A stretch of DNA of 64,000 nt from Lachnoanaerobaculum sp. ICM7 (GTDB lineage Bacteria; Bacillota; Clostridia; Lachnospirales; Lachnospiraceae). The notes below the pieces were generated by a model. It had not been told where the DNA came from, did no database searches, and saw only the letters and a program-made list of their open reading frames with translations. The stretch spans positions 124,001 to 188,000 of the forward strand of contig NZ_ALJL01000022.1 of the NCBI RefSeq assembly GCF_000287675.1, read 5' to 3'. The position numbers and the translations under genes are program-made. The first letter of the stretch is position 1; every line of letters begins with the position of its first letter. This document shows, in pieces, positions 36,910-45,729 of the stretch.

Positions 36910-37818
36910 ATGGCAAAGGGTGTTTATACAACCAGGTCAAAGGAATTGGTAAGAAGAGAAACCGCTTCAGCTTATATGTTTTTATTACCAAGCCTTGTAT
37001 TCTTTATCGGTTTTGTAATAATACCGATGATTATATGTATATATACCAGCTTCTTTGATTCTACAATGGGCAAGGATGCTAAGGATGTATTTATCGGATT
37101 TGGAAATTATATAGAACTGTTTCAAGACGGAATTTTTCTAAAGGCACTTAAAAATACCTTTGTTATTGTTATCGTTTCAGTTCCTGTGGTTTGTATATTT
37201 TCATTGTGGATTTCATCTGTAATATACAATCTAAATGATAAAGTGCTTTCAGTTTTCAGATGTATCTTTTATCTCCCTGTAGTTACCGGTTCGGTTGCCG
37301 TTACAGTGGTTTGGAAGTGGATGTACAATAATTATTACGGTATCTTCAACTATATCGGAAAAGGTACAGGTATTTTAAAAACAAATATCAACTGGCTTGG
37401 AGACGAGAGATTTGCTCTGGCATGTATCATACTTATCCTGCTTACCACATCTGTAGGTCAGCCTATAGTATTATATGTATCCGCACTTGGAAATGTGGAC
37501 AATTCATTGGTTGAGGCCGCACAGGTGGACGGAGCAAATGAGTTGCAATTATTCTGGAAGATTAAATGGCCTCAGATTATGCCTACAACATTATATATTC
37601 TTGTTATAACAACTATTAACAGTTTCCAGTGTTTCGCTCTTATACAGCTTTTAACATCAGGCGGACCGAATCATTCAACAGATACTGTAATGTATTATAT
37701 CTATTATATGGCATTTAAGATGTTCAGATACGGATACGGAAATGCAATGGGTGTTGTACTCGCAATATTTATAGCGGTATTGTCTGCAATTCAGTTTAGA
37801 GTGGCAAAGGAGAGATAA
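36910..37818 (+). CDS. Sugar ABC transporter permease (MalF-like)
   Basis: First membrane subunit of the sugar importer, 302 residues with six predicted membrane segments. The EAA loop EAAQVDGANELQLFWKIKWP (about 204-223) contacts a shared ATPase encoded elsewhere. The QCFALIQLLTSGGP segment near the C-terminus is typical of MalF/LacF-type permeases. It lies one base before the second permease gene. No ATPase gene is in the operon, as is usual for CUT1 systems that use a general MsmK-like ATPase. Confidence 0.9.
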   Translation: MAKGVYTTRSKELVRRETASAYMFLLPSLVFFIGFVIIPMIICIYTSFFDSTMGKDAKDVFIGFGNYIELFQDGIFLKALKNTFVIVIVSVPVVCIFSLWISSVIYNLNDKVLSVFRCIFYLPVVTGSVAVTVVWKWMYNNYYGIFNYIGKGTGILKTNINWLGDERFALACIILILLTTSVGQPIVLYVSALGNVDNSLVEAAQVDGANELQLFWKIKWPQIMPTTLYILVITTINSFQCFALIQLLTSGGPNHSTDTVMYYIYYMAFKMFRYGYGNAMGVVLAIFIAVLSAIQFRVAKER

Positions 37819-37819
37819 T

Positions 37820-38704
37820 ATGAAAACTTCAAATACACTAAAAAAACTGTATACTGTTGTATCGATAATTATACTGATAGCACTGGCGTTTTGCTTTGTT
37901 TTTCCACTGTATTGGATAGTTACAGGTGCATTTAAAACACCTGTTTCAATAAATTCACCGGTACCTGATTGGATACCTAAAGAGCTCGTACTTGATAACT
38001 TTAAAAAGCTGTTCTCAAGACAGGCGGCACCTATATTTGAATTGGGATTTATAAAGGGACCTATGGCGCCGGCAGCAGTAAGATGGATGATAAATACGGT
38101 ATTTATGGCGGTTATGGCCATGGTACTTACGTGTCTTACAGCATCTATGGCGGGATATGCACTTGCAAAAAAGAGATTTCATGGAAGGATAATACTTTTT
38201 ACACTCATAGTATGTGCTATGGCATTGCCTAAGCAGGTTATTCTTATACCTCTTATCAGAGAAATGTCTGCACTTAAACTTTATAACACTATATGGGCGG
38301 TTATACTTCCAACCGTAGGATGGCCTTTCGGTGTATTTCTTATGAAGCAGTTTTCTGAGGGTATACCTACGGAAATGCTGGAAGCTGCAAGGATTGACGG
38401 TGCAAGTGAATTTAAAACATTTACAGATATAGTTTTCCAGATGGTAAAGCCGGGAGTGGGTGCTTTGGCAATATTCACATTTATCAACAGCTGGAACGAT
38501 TATTTCATGCAACTTATTATGCTAAGTTCTACTTCTAATTTGACAATTTCTCTGGGAATTGCTAAACTACAAGCAGAAAACTCGACAGATTTCGGACTTA
38601 TAATGGCGGGAGCTACACTGGCCGCAGCACCTATACTGATAGTGTTTATTGCACTTCAAAAATACTTTACAAAAGGTATTACTCTTGGTGCTGTAAAGGG
38701 TTAG
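37820..38704 (+). CDS. Sugar ABC transporter permease (MalG-like)
   Basis: Second membrane subunit of the sugar importer, 294 residues with six predicted membrane segments. It has the N-terminal FPLYWIVTGAFKTP motif (about 29-42) and the EAA loop EAARIDGASEFKTF (about 192-205), both typical of MalG-type permeases. It starts one base after the first permease stop behind AGGAGAG. The RpiR gene follows after 22 bases. Confidence 0.9.
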   Translation: MKTSNTLKKLYTVVSIIILIALAFCFVFPLYWIVTGAFKTPVSINSPVPDWIPKELVLDNFKKLFSRQAAPIFELGFIKGPMAPAAVRWMINTVFMAVMAMVLTCLTASMAGYALAKKRFHGRIILFTLIVCAMALPKQVILIPLIREMSALKLYNTIWAVILPTVGWPFGVFLMKQFSEGIPTEMLEAARIDGASEFKTFTDIVFQMVKPGVGALAIFTFINSWNDYFMQLIMLSSTSNLTISLGIAKLQAENSTDFGLIMAGATLAAAPILIVFIALQKYFTKGITLGAVKG

Positions 38705-38726
38705 TAAGTAGCGGAAAGAGGGGAAA

Positions 38727-39578
38727 ATGATATACGAAAAATCAGTGATTCCGATAATAGAATCAAAATATACGCTTTTTACAAATACTGAAAAAAAGAT
38801 AGCGGATTATTTTTTACAATGTGATGCGAATATGGATATAAATATCCAGAATGTGGCTGAACAGCTCTATGTATCACAGGCATCTATTTCAAGATTTGCA
38901 AAAAAGTGCGGCTTTGTAGGTTTCAGAGAATTTATATTTGCATACCTGGACAGTGCAAGAGTAAAAAAGCCGAACGGTAACAGCACCACACAAAATGTAT
39001 TTAATACATATCAGGATCTTTTGAATAAGGCATATTCACTGCTTGACAACGATCAGGTGCAAAGAATAGTGAAGATGCTTGTAAATTCAAAGAAGGTCAT
39101 AGCTGTAGGTAAGGGAAGTTCAGGATATGCGGCAAGTGAAATGGAGAGCCGTTTTGTGAGAGTGGGACTTGATATAGACTCTCTTACGGATTCCGACAGA
39201 ATAAGAATGCAGTCCGTATTTTTAAAAGACGGAGATACAGTGGTAGCATTCAGTATAAGCGGTAAGACTGAGGATATTATTTTCCTTTTAAAGCATGCAC
39301 ATGACAGGGGCAAGAAGACTGTATTTTTCACGGCGGCGGATAACCCTCATTTGCATGAATTCTGTGATGAAGTTGTATTGGTTGCTTCACTTGAATATTT
39401 GGAGAACGGAAATCTTATTTCTCCACAGTTCCCGATGCTGCTTGTACTTGACCTTATATACAGTGAATACATAAATATCGATCCTGTGTTTAAGAGTGCA
39501 ATACTGGAGGATACCGTTACTACTTTAAATAAGAAAGAAGATGACAGAAGATTCTATCTGTCAAGACCGACCAGATAA
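38727..39578 (+). CDS. MurR/RpiR-family transcriptional regulator
   Basis: Sugar-phosphate-responsive regulator of 283 residues. It has an N-terminal RpiR helix-turn-helix (about 1-77, with NVAEQLYVSQASISRFAKKCGF) and a C-terminal SIS domain (about 110-250) whose VIAVGKGSSGYAASEM and AFSISGKTEDII loops bind phosphosugars. As the last gene of the nanE-ABC operon it is the likely local regulator, probably sensing an amino-sugar phosphate such as ManNAc-6-P or GlcNAc-6-P. The operator is not proven; see the dyad at 34658. Confidence 0.9.
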   Translation: MIYEKSVIPIIESKYTLFTNTEKKIADYFLQCDANMDINIQNVAEQLYVSQASISRFAKKCGFVGFREFIFAYLDSARVKKPNGNSTTQNVFNTYQDLLNKAYSLLDNDQVQRIVKMLVNSKKVIAVGKGSSGYAASEMESRFVRVGLDIDSLTDSDRIRMQSVFLKDGDTVVAFSISGKTEDIIFLLKHAHDRGKKTVFFTAADNPHLHEFCDEVVLVASLEYLENGNLISPQFPMLLVLDLIYSEYINIDPVFKSAILEDTVTTLNKKEDDRRFYLSRPTR

Positions 39579-39598
39579 TTATTATATGAAAATTCGGT

Positions 39599-39642
39599 AA
39601 AGAGCTTGTATTGTACCTGACAAAGGAGTTTACAGGCTCTTT
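39599..39642 (+). terminator. Stem-loop after the RpiR gene
   Basis: Twelve-base stem AAAGAGCTTGTA (39599-39610) with TACAGGCTCTTT (39631-39642), one G-T pair, 20-base loop. No T-run follows directly, so it may be a 3'-end stabiliser more than a classical terminator. Confidence 0.5.
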
Positions 39643-39665
39643 CGGTATAAAAAAGGTAATATTTT

Positions 39666-39695
39666 TTGACAGTATTTTCTATTTTACTGTATAAA
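39666..39695 (+). promoter_or_regulatory. Upstream promoter of rpoD
   Basis: Consensus TTGACA (39666-39671), 18-base spacer, TATAAA (39690-39695). First of two tandem sigma-A-type promoters in the gap before rpoD. Confidence 0.6.
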
Positions 39696-39702
39696 TATTC
39701 GC

Positions 39703-39731
39703 TTGAAAAAATATATTAAAAGCATTATAAT
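39703..39731 (+). promoter_or_regulatory. Downstream promoter of rpoD
   Basis: TTGAAA (39703-39708), exact 17-base spacer, perfect TATAAT (39726-39731). The leader to the rpoD start would be about 130 bases. Confidence 0.75.
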
Positions 39732-39869
39732 GTCAATGCAAATGATAGAAGTAAATACAATGGATAATTATATTCATTTTAAGAATGTGTATTTATTTTA
39801 TATTATTTGCAGATAAAATAAAAATAGATATGTCAATTATCGGCATCTATTTGTGAAGGGATGATCTTA

Positions 39870-41102
39870 GTGGCTAAAGAAAACCGAAATACTACAGGAA
39901 GTAAGGCATCAAAAGGCAGTGAAAGTGAAAATAAGAAAAAGATGTCACCGCAGGAGTTCTTACAGAAGATGGAGGAACTTGTAAATAAGGGCATGGCTTC
40001 TGACATGAAACTTGATATAGGTGAGATAAATGATTTTTTTGCGGGTACGGAGCTGAATGCCGACAGCGTAGAGCAGATTTATTCTTATCTTGAGAACAAG
40101 GGTATTGAGATCAATGAAAACATATCGGATGATATTAATATTGATATAGACAATATTGATAATATAGACAGTATTGCAGATGATGATTCACTACTCTTGG
40201 ACGACGATGATGAGTTTGACAAGGACTCTGAAGAGGACATAGATCTCAGTGCGATTGACCTGCTTGAAGGTGTAGGTACTGAGGATCCTGTAAGAATGTA
40301 TCTTAAAGAAATAGGTACTGTACCTCTCTTGACAGCAAATGAAGAGCTTGAATTGGCGAAAAGAAAACAGGATGGCGATGAATACGCAAAGCAGCGTCTT
40401 ATAGAAGCTAACCTTCGTTTGGTTGTAAGTATTGCAAAGAGATATACAGGAAGAGGAATGAGTTTCCTTGACTTGGTACAGGAGGGTAATTTAGGCCTTA
40501 TAAAAGGTGTAGAGAAGTTCGACTACACAAAGGGCTTTAAGCTTTCAACATATGCTACATGGTGGATCAGACAGTCTGTAACAAGAGCGCTTGCAGATCA
40601 GGCAAGAACCATAAGAGTTCCGGTACATATGGTAGAGACCATAAACAAGATGAGCAAAATGCAAAGAAAACTTACTTTGGAACTGGGTTATGAGCCAAGT
40701 GTTACAGAACTTGCAAATGCACTTGATATGACTGAAGAAAAGGTCATGGAAATAATGCAGATTGCAAGAGAGCCGGCATCTTTGGAGACTCCTATAGGTG
40801 AGGAAGATGATTCAAACCTTGGAGATTTTGTTGCAGATGCAAATGTTTTGACACCTGAGGGAAATGTTGAGTCGGTAATGCTCAGAGAGCATATCGATAC
40901 ATTGCTTGGAGACTTGAAAGAAAGAGAAAGACAGGTTATTGTGCTTAGATTCGGTCTTGAGGATGGACATCCGAGAACCTTGGAGGAAGTAGGAAAAGAG
41001 TTCAAGGTAACAAGAGAGAGAATAAGACAGATTGAAGCTAAGGCTTTGAGAAAACTTAGAAATCCTGTCAGATCAAAGAGAATCAGGGACTTTTTGGCGT
41101 GA
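39870..41102 (+). CDS. rpoD: RNA polymerase primary sigma factor
   Basis: Housekeeping sigma-70 factor of 410 residues. I favour GTG 39870, nine bases after GAAGGG; an ATG at 39861 abuts that site too closely. Region 1.1 with an acidic Asp/Ile-rich linker (to about 125) is followed by region 1.2 ([11 protein letters not shown]), region 2 ([20 protein letters not shown] ... YATWWIRQ) with -10 recognition residues. Region 3 and region 4 follow, with the helix-turn-helix [20 protein letters not shown] near the C-terminus. queH overlaps its stop codon by one base. Confidence 0.96.
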   Translation: MAKENRNTTGSKASKGSESENKKKMSPQEFLQKMEELVNKGMASDMKLDIGEINDFFAGTELNADSVEQIYSYLENKGIEINENISDDINIDIDNIDNIDSIADDDSLLLDDDDEFDKDSEEDIDLSAIDLLEGVGTEDPVRMYLKEIGTVPLLTANEELELAKRKQDGDEYAKQRLIEANLRLVVSIAKRYTGRGMSFLDLVQEGNLGLIKGVEKFDYTKGFKLSTYATWWIRQSVTRALADQARTIRVPVHMVETINKMSKMQRKLTLELGYEPSVTELANALDMTEEKVMEIMQIAREPASLETPIGEEDDSNLGDFVADANVLTPEGNVESVMLREHIDTLLGDLKERERQVIVLRFGLEDGHPRTLEEVGKEFKVTRERIRQIEAKALRKLRNPVRSKRIRDFLA

Positions 41103-41746
41103 TGAAGAGAAATTTACAAAAAGAATTGGAAGATATTATAAAGAAAGAGGAAGCTTTGGGCAATCGCCCAAGGCTTCTTCTGCATGCCTGTTGCGGACCG
41201 TGTTCATCATATTGTATGGAATATTTGGAAAAGCATTTTGATTTGACTGTATTTTTTTATAACCCGAATATTGATGACACCAAGGAATATAAGCTTAGGG
41301 TGGAAGAGGCAAAGAGACTGATAGAAGAGATGGATTTTACTTCAGATGTAAAATTCATTGAAGGAGATTATGATCCGAGTATTTTTCACAGCAGAATAAA
41401 GGGCTATGAAAATGAAAAAGAGGGCGGAAAAAGATGTGATATCTGCTTTGAGCTAAGACTGCATGAGGCTGCAAAAGCCGCATCAGATTACGGCTTTGAC
41501 TATTTTACTACTTCTCTTACCATTTCACCTATGAAGAATGCCGAAAAACTTTGTGAAATAGGCGAAGAGGTGGCTAAAGAATATAATGTAAAGTATTTAC
41601 CAAGCGATTTTAAGAAGAAAAACGGATATAAGAGATCTGTGGACTTGTCTAAGGAACATGAGCTTTACAGGCAGGATTATTGCGGATGCTCATTTTCAAA
41701 AAGAGAGTCGATTGAAAGAGCCAAGGCAAGAGAGAATATCGTTTGA
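41102..41746 (+). CDS. queH: Epoxyqueuosine reductase QueH
   Basis: Last enzyme of queuosine synthesis in bacteria that lack QueG, reducing epoxyqueuosine in tRNA. The 214-residue protein has the N-terminal HACCGPCSSY motif (about 27-36), FYNPNI (about 56-61), KRCDICFELRL (about 111-121) and the C-terminal YCGCSFS (about 193-199). Together they provide the cysteines for a [4Fe-4S] cluster and a second metal. The ATG overlaps the rpoD stop (TGATG); a GTG three bases earlier is an alternative start. Confidence 0.92.
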   Translation: MKRNLQKELEDIIKKEEALGNRPRLLLHACCGPCSSYCMEYLEKHFDLTVFFYNPNIDDTKEYKLRVEEAKRLIEEMDFTSDVKFIEGDYDPSIFHSRIKGYENEKEGGKRCDICFELRLHEAAKAASDYGFDYFTTSLTISPMKNAEKLCEIGEEVAKEYNVKYLPSDFKKKNGYKRSVDLSKEHELYRQDYCGCSFSKRESIERAKARENIV

Positions 41747-41830
41747 CGATTGGTATAGTTTGATTTATAATTAAAAAGTAATGTTTATATCAATGATCAA
41801 AAGATCTTGAAATATGAAAGGAAGATTATT

Positions 41831-42097
41831 ATGTTAAGTAGAAAAATTACTATCAAGAATCCTTCAGGTTTGCACCTACGTCCGGCAGGAGTTCTGTCAC
41901 AGACAGCAATGAAGTTTAAATCAGATATAATAATTGAGTACGGTGAGAAGAAGATAGTTGCAAAGAGCGTGCTTAATGTTATGGCTGCAGGTATCAAGTC
42001 AGGTACAGAGGTAAATCTGATAGTTGAAGGTGATGACGAAGAGGAAGCAATGAAGACTTTGGTAGAGGCTATCGAGTCAGGCCTTGGTGAAAAATAA
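41831..42097 (+). CDS. ptsH: Phosphocarrier protein HPr
   Basis: Central phosphocarrier of the sugar phosphotransferase system, 88 residues. I use ATG 41831; an in-frame ATG at 41807 would add eight residues. The active-site His15 lies in GLHLRPAG (canonical GLHxRPA) and the HPr-kinase site Ser46 in AKSVLNVMAAG. It is monocistronic in appearance, with an AT-rich gap of 117 bp before a second HPr-like gene. It links carbon supply to catabolite control. Confidence 0.93.
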   Translation: MLSRKITIKNPSGLHLRPAGVLSQTAMKFKSDIIIEYGEKKIVAKSVLNVMAAGIKSGTEVNLIVEGDDEEEAMKTLVEAIESGLGEK

Positions 42098-42214
42098 TAA
42101 ATAATTTTTCTATTTGTAACATATCATACTTGACAAATGCCTATATTTGGTGGTTAAATAATGCAATGTATTTTGTATTGTGCAAAATACGATGTTATAA
42201 AATGAGGTATAGAT

Positions 42215-42457
42215 ATGAAAGAAAGAAAAATCCGCCTTCTGTCGGTTGAAGACGCTAAGAACTTTGTTAAAGTTGCTACCGGGTGTGATTTTGATGTGGA
42301 TTTATATGACAACAGTATTATGATTGACGCAAAATCTATTATAGGAGTGCTGAGCATGGATCTTAGACATGTTTTGGCAGTCAGATATTCAGGCGAGAAC
42401 GAAGAATTGGAAGCTTTTTTAGATGACCATATGAAGGGAATCGAAAAAATAGCTTAA
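42215..42457 (+). CDS. HPr-like protein lacking the active-site histidine (Crh-like)
   Basis: An 80-residue HPr-fold protein next to ptsH. The segment DAKSIIGVLSMD aligns with the HPr Ser46 region and keeps the serine (Ser41 here), while the region that would hold His15 (around SVEDAKNFVKV) has no histidine and no GLHxRPA. That is the pattern of Crh, a regulatory HPr paralogue phosphorylated by HPr kinase only. Whether it binds CcpA is unknown. Start supported by AGGTATAG-type weak ribosome site before ATG 42215. Confidence 0.75.
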   Translation: MKERKIRLLSVEDAKNFVKVATGCDFDVDLYDNSIMIDAKSIIGVLSMDLRHVLAVRYSGENEELEAFLDDHMKGIEKIA

Positions 42458-42521
42458 GCATATTTATGAAATATCATAAATGGTTTAAAATAAGCCGGCT
42501 TGACCGGTAGTTGTTTAACAT

Positions 42522-42552
42522 ACAGGCAGGTCTTTGACTTGCCTGTTTTTTC
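42522..42552 (+). terminator. Rho-independent terminator before ispF
   Basis: Ten-base stem ACAGGCAGGT (42522-42531) with ACTTGCCTGT (42537-42546), one wobble pair, five-base loop, followed by TTTTTTC. It lies 65 bases after the HPr-like gene and 26 bases before ispF, so ispF transcription must pass it or start between. Confidence 0.8.
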
Positions 42553-42577
42553 ATATAGAAGAGACGGAAAGGTAATT

Positions 42578-43120
42578 ATGAGAATAGGACATGGATATGA
42601 TGTTCACAGACTTGTAGAAGGCAGAAAGCTTATAATAGGAGGAGTGGAGATAGAGCATACTCTGGGACTTCTCGGGCATTCGGATGCGGATGTACTTTTA
42701 CATGCGATAATGGACTCTTTACTTGGAGCTGCAGGACTTGGAGATATAGGAAAACATTTTCCGGATACAAAAGCGGAATATAAGGATGTAAGCAGTGTTG
42801 TGCTTTTGAAAAAAGTTGCTAATATACTTGACGAGAATGCATATATAATAGAAAATATAGATGCAACTGTTATTGCACAAAAGCCTAAAATTGCTCCTCA
42901 TATTGATAGGATGAAGGAAGTGATATGTGATACACTGAGTATATCACCAAACCAATTGAATATAAAGGCAACCACGGAAGAGGGGCTTGGCTTTACAGGA
43001 AATGAAAGCGGTATATCTGCACACAGCGTCTGTCTGTTGAATTCAGTAAGAGATGCTTTTTATGTATCTCCAGATTCAAAGGATTGCGCTACCTGCAACG
43101 GATGCCATAGTAAAGGATAA
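42578..43120 (+). CDS. ispF: 2-C-methyl-D-erythritol 2,4-cyclodiphosphate synthase with Cys-rich tail
   Basis: MEP-pathway enzyme for isoprenoid precursors. The start is ATG 42578 behind GGAAAGG; upstream in-frame codons lie in the terminator. The 180-residue protein has the metal-binding DVH in GHGYDVHRL (5-13), His34/Asp36 in [20 protein letters not shown], and the C-terminal [10 protein letters not shown]. The usual length is about 157-160. The extra 20 residues form a tail containing CATCNGC (Cys170, Cys173, Cys176), which is not part of the known fold. cysS follows ten bases later. Confidence 0.92.
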   Translation: MRIGHGYDVHRLVEGRKLIIGGVEIEHTLGLLGHSDADVLLHAIMDSLLGAAGLGDIGKHFPDTKAEYKDVSSVVLLKKVANILDENAYIIENIDATVIAQKPKIAPHIDRMKEVICDTLSISPNQLNIKATTEEGLGFTGNESGISAHSVCLLNSVRDAFYVSPDSKDCATCNGCHSKG

Positions 43121-43130
43121 AAGGAAATTT

Positions 43131-44540
43131 ATGAAGATTTTTAATACACTTTCTAAAAGAAAAGAAGAGTTTGTACCTATTGAAGAGGGAAAGGTAAGAA
43201 TGTATGTCTGTGGACCTACAGTCTATAATTTGATACATATCGGAAATGCCAGACCTATGATTTTCTTTGATACGGTAAGAAGATATTTTGAATACAGAGG
43301 CTATGATGTAAACTATGTTTCAAACTTTACGGATGTTGATGATAAGATAATCAATAAGGCGATAGAAGAGGGAGTTGATGCATCTGTAATTTCCACAAGA
43401 TATATAAATGAATGCAAGAAAGATATGGAAGCAATGAATGTGCTTCCTGCCACAAAAAATCCTCTGGCGACAGAAGAGATAGGCGGTATGGAGGAGATGA
43501 TATCAACTCTTATCGATAACGGTCATGCATATGTGGCAAAGGACGGTACGGTATATTTCAGGGTAAAGAGCTTTGACGGATACGGTAAGCTTTCACATAA
43601 GAATATAGATGAACTTCAGTCAGGATTCAGAGAGATTAAGGTAACGGGTGAGGACGGAAAGGAAGACAGCAATGACTTCGTTCTTTGGAAACCTAAAAAA
43701 GACGGAGAGCCTTACTGGGATTCACCATGGTCAAAGGGAAGACCGGGATGGCATATAGAATGTTCCGTAATGAGTAAAAAATATCTTGGCGATCAGATAG
43801 ATATCCATGGCGGAGGTGAGGATCTTATCTTCCCTCATCATGAAAATGAGATAGCTCAGTCGGAGTCTGCAAGCGGAAAGAGCTTTGCAAATTATTGGAT
43901 GCACAATGCGTTCTTAAATATTGACAATAAAAAGATGAGTAAGTCTTTAGGTAATTTCTTTACAGTAAGAGATATCAGTGAGAAGTACGATCTTCAGGTA
44001 TTAAGATTTTTTATGCTCTCAGCACACTATAGAAGTCCACTCAATTTCTCTGCAGAGCTTATGGAAGCATCTAAGAACAGTTTGGAGAGAATTCTTACAG
44101 GAGTTGAGAATTTAAAGGATGTTCAAAAAAAGAATAATTCTTCACCAATTACAGATGCCGAGCTCTCAAATCTTGAGATGGCAAAGGTGTTAAAGGATAA
44201 GTTTGTAGCCGCAATGGACGATGATTTCAATACGGCTGATGCGATAAGTGCTATATTTGAGCTTATAAAGCTTTCAAATACTTCATTGAATGAAAACTCT
44301 ACACTAGAGTATGCAAACGGACTTTTAAATATAATAGAGCCGCTTTGTGACGTACTTGGAATTATTACAGAAAGAAAGACGGAAATCCTTGACAGTGAAA
44401 TAGAGGATCTGATAGAGCAGAGGACTCAGGCCAGAAAGAATAAGGATTTTGCACTTGCAGATAAGATCAGAAACGATCTTCTTGACAGAGGTATTGTACT
44501 TGAAGATACAAGAGAGGGAGTTAAATGGAAGAGATCTTAG
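43131..44540 (+). CDS. cysS: Cysteine--tRNA ligase
   Basis: Class I synthetase of 469 residues charging tRNA-Cys. It has the zinc-site Cys and signature region CGPTVYNLIHIGNARP (HIGN here for HIGH), WHIECS, HGGGEDLIFPHHENE and KMSKSLGN. I use ATG 43131 preceded by AAAAGGAA; an in-frame ATG at 43053 is inside ispF. The last 16 bases overlap the mrnC start, a conserved cysS-mrnC-rlmB arrangement in Firmicutes. Confidence 0.97.
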   Translation: MKIFNTLSKRKEEFVPIEEGKVRMYVCGPTVYNLIHIGNARPMIFFDTVRRYFEYRGYDVNYVSNFTDVDDKIINKAIEEGVDASVISTRYINECKKDMEAMNVLPATKNPLATEEIGGMEEMISTLIDNGHAYVAKDGTVYFRVKSFDGYGKLSHKNIDELQSGFREIKVTGEDGKEDSNDFVLWKPKKDGEPYWDSPWSKGRPGWHIECSVMSKKYLGDQIDIHGGGEDLIFPHHENEIAQSESASGKSFANYWMHNAFLNIDNKKMSKSLGNFFTVRDISEKYDLQVLRFFMLSAHYRSPLNFSAELMEASKNSLERILTGVENLKDVQKKNNSSPITDAELSNLEMAKVLKDKFVAAMDDDFNTADAISAIFELIKLSNTSLNENSTLEYANGLLNIIEPLCDVLGIITERKTEILDSEIEDLIEQRTQARKNKDFALADKIRNDLLDRGIVLEDTREGVKWKRS

Positions 44541-44977
44541 ATTATCTTCTAAAACCTTTTAATATAGAAAAAAGGGATGCAAAAGAGTTTTCTCCGTTGG
44601 TACTGGCTTATATAGGTGATGCGGTATATGAGCTTATAATAAGAAGCATTTTGGTATCCGGTGGAAACCGCCCGGTAAATAAACTTAATAAGGATGCCAC
44701 TTCACTTGTAAAAGCGGGAGCACAGGCACAGATTATAAAACTTATAAATGACGAGTTAAGTGAGGAAGAGTTCACCATATTTAAAAGGGGCAGGAACTCT
44801 TCTCCGCATACCATGGCAAAGAATGCCAGTATGACTGATTATAAATATGCTACCGGGTTTGAAAGCCTTATAGGTTTTTTATATCTGGACAATCAGTTTG
44901 ACAGAGCGCTTGAACTTGTCAAAACCGGTCTTGACAGATTTTTGGAAAATAATGATATTGGAGTAAAGAATATATGA
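44525..44977 (+). CDS. mrnC: Mini-ribonuclease III
   Basis: Matures the ends of 23S rRNA precursors. The 150-residue protein is a lone RNase III catalytic domain without the double-stranded RNA-binding domain. It has LAYIGDAVYELIIRS (about 28-42) and a second acidic cluster in the C-terminal half (GFLYLDNQFDRAL). It overlaps cysS by 16 bases and rlmB by four bases, so it is co-translated within this translation-apparatus block. Confidence 0.93.
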   Translation: MEEILDYLLKPFNIEKRDAKEFSPLVLAYIGDAVYELIIRSILVSGGNRPVNKLNKDATSLVKAGAQAQIIKLINDELSEEEFTIFKRGRNSSPHTMAKNASMTDYKYATGFESLIGFLYLDNQFDRALELVKTGLDRFLENNDIGVKNI

Positions 44978-45729
44978 ATGAAAATGCCATTGAAGGCAGA
45001 AATGTGGTAATAGAGGCTTTCAGAAGCGGTAAAACTGTTGATAAATTATACTTGCAGGACGGTTTGAAGGACTATACTGTTTCTACAATATTAAGAGAAG
45101 CCAAAAAGCATGGTACATATGTAAATTTTGTGAGCAAAGACAGGCTTGATACAATGAGCGAGACCGGAAAGCATCAGGGAGTTATTGCAATAGTTGCGGC
45201 ATATGAGTACGCAAGTGTTGAGGATATATTGGAAAAGGCAAGACAAAAAAATGAGTCGCCTTTTGTATTTATTTTAGACGGCATAGAGGATCCTCATAAT
45301 TTGGGTGCAATCATAAGAACAGCCAATCTTAGCGGTGCTCATGGGGTGATTATACCTAAACACAGAGCCGTAGGACTTACTGCTGTAGTAGCAAGAGCTT
45401 CTGCAGGAGCAATTAATTATACGCCTGTTGCCAAAGTCACCAATATAAACAAAACTATGCAGGAGCTGAAAGATGCAGGAATGTGGTTTGTTTGTGCAGA
45501 CATGGGCGGCGAAAAGATGTATAATATTGATTTGACGGGAAGTATCGGACTTGTAATAGGTAATGAGGGAGACGGAGTAAGTGAAAGTGTTAAGAAAAAT
45601 TGCGATTTCATAGCTTCTATACCTATGAACGGTGATATTGATTCACTCAATGCATCTGTCGCCTGTGGTGTATTGGCTTATGAGATAGTCAGACAGAGGA
45701 TTGCGAAAGGAGCAATATATGAAAAGTGA
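44974..45729 (+). CDS. rlmB: 23S rRNA (guanosine-2'-O-)-methyltransferase RlmB-like
   Basis: SPOUT-class TrmH-family methyltransferase of 251 residues. An N-terminal substrate-binding domain (about 1-80) is followed by the SPOUT domain with motif 1 EDPHNLGAIIRTA (about 106-118), motif 2 LVIGNEGDGVS (about 195-205) and motif 3 PMNGDIDSLNASVA (about 215-228) that make the trefoil knot. By family position it probably methylates G2251 of 23S rRNA, but other TrmH-type targets are possible. It overlaps mrnC by four bases and ldh by 11. Confidence 0.9.
   Translation: MNENAIEGRNVVIEAFRSGKTVDKLYLQDGLKDYTVSTILREAKKHGTYVNFVSKDRLDTMSETGKHQGVIAIVAAYEYASVEDILEKARQKNESPFVFILDGIEDPHNLGAIIRTANLSGAHGVIIPKHRAVGLTAVVARASAGAINYTPVAKVTNINKTMQELKDAGMWFVCADMGGEKMYNIDLTGSIGLVIGNEGDGVSESVKKNCDFIASIPMNGDIDSLNASVACGVLAYEIVRQRIAKGAIYEK

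Noticed and set aside
38015-38512. 165-codon minus-strand frame inside a permease gene
   Set aside because: Its His/Tyr/Arg/Cys-rich translation is the antisense of a membrane protein; no ribosome site or neighbours.
41831-42097. Possible loss of the Ser46 regulatory site in HPr
   Set aside because: At first MAAG seemed to replace the serine of MSLG, but counting from the start shows Ser46 conserved in AKSVLN; the protein is a normal HPr.
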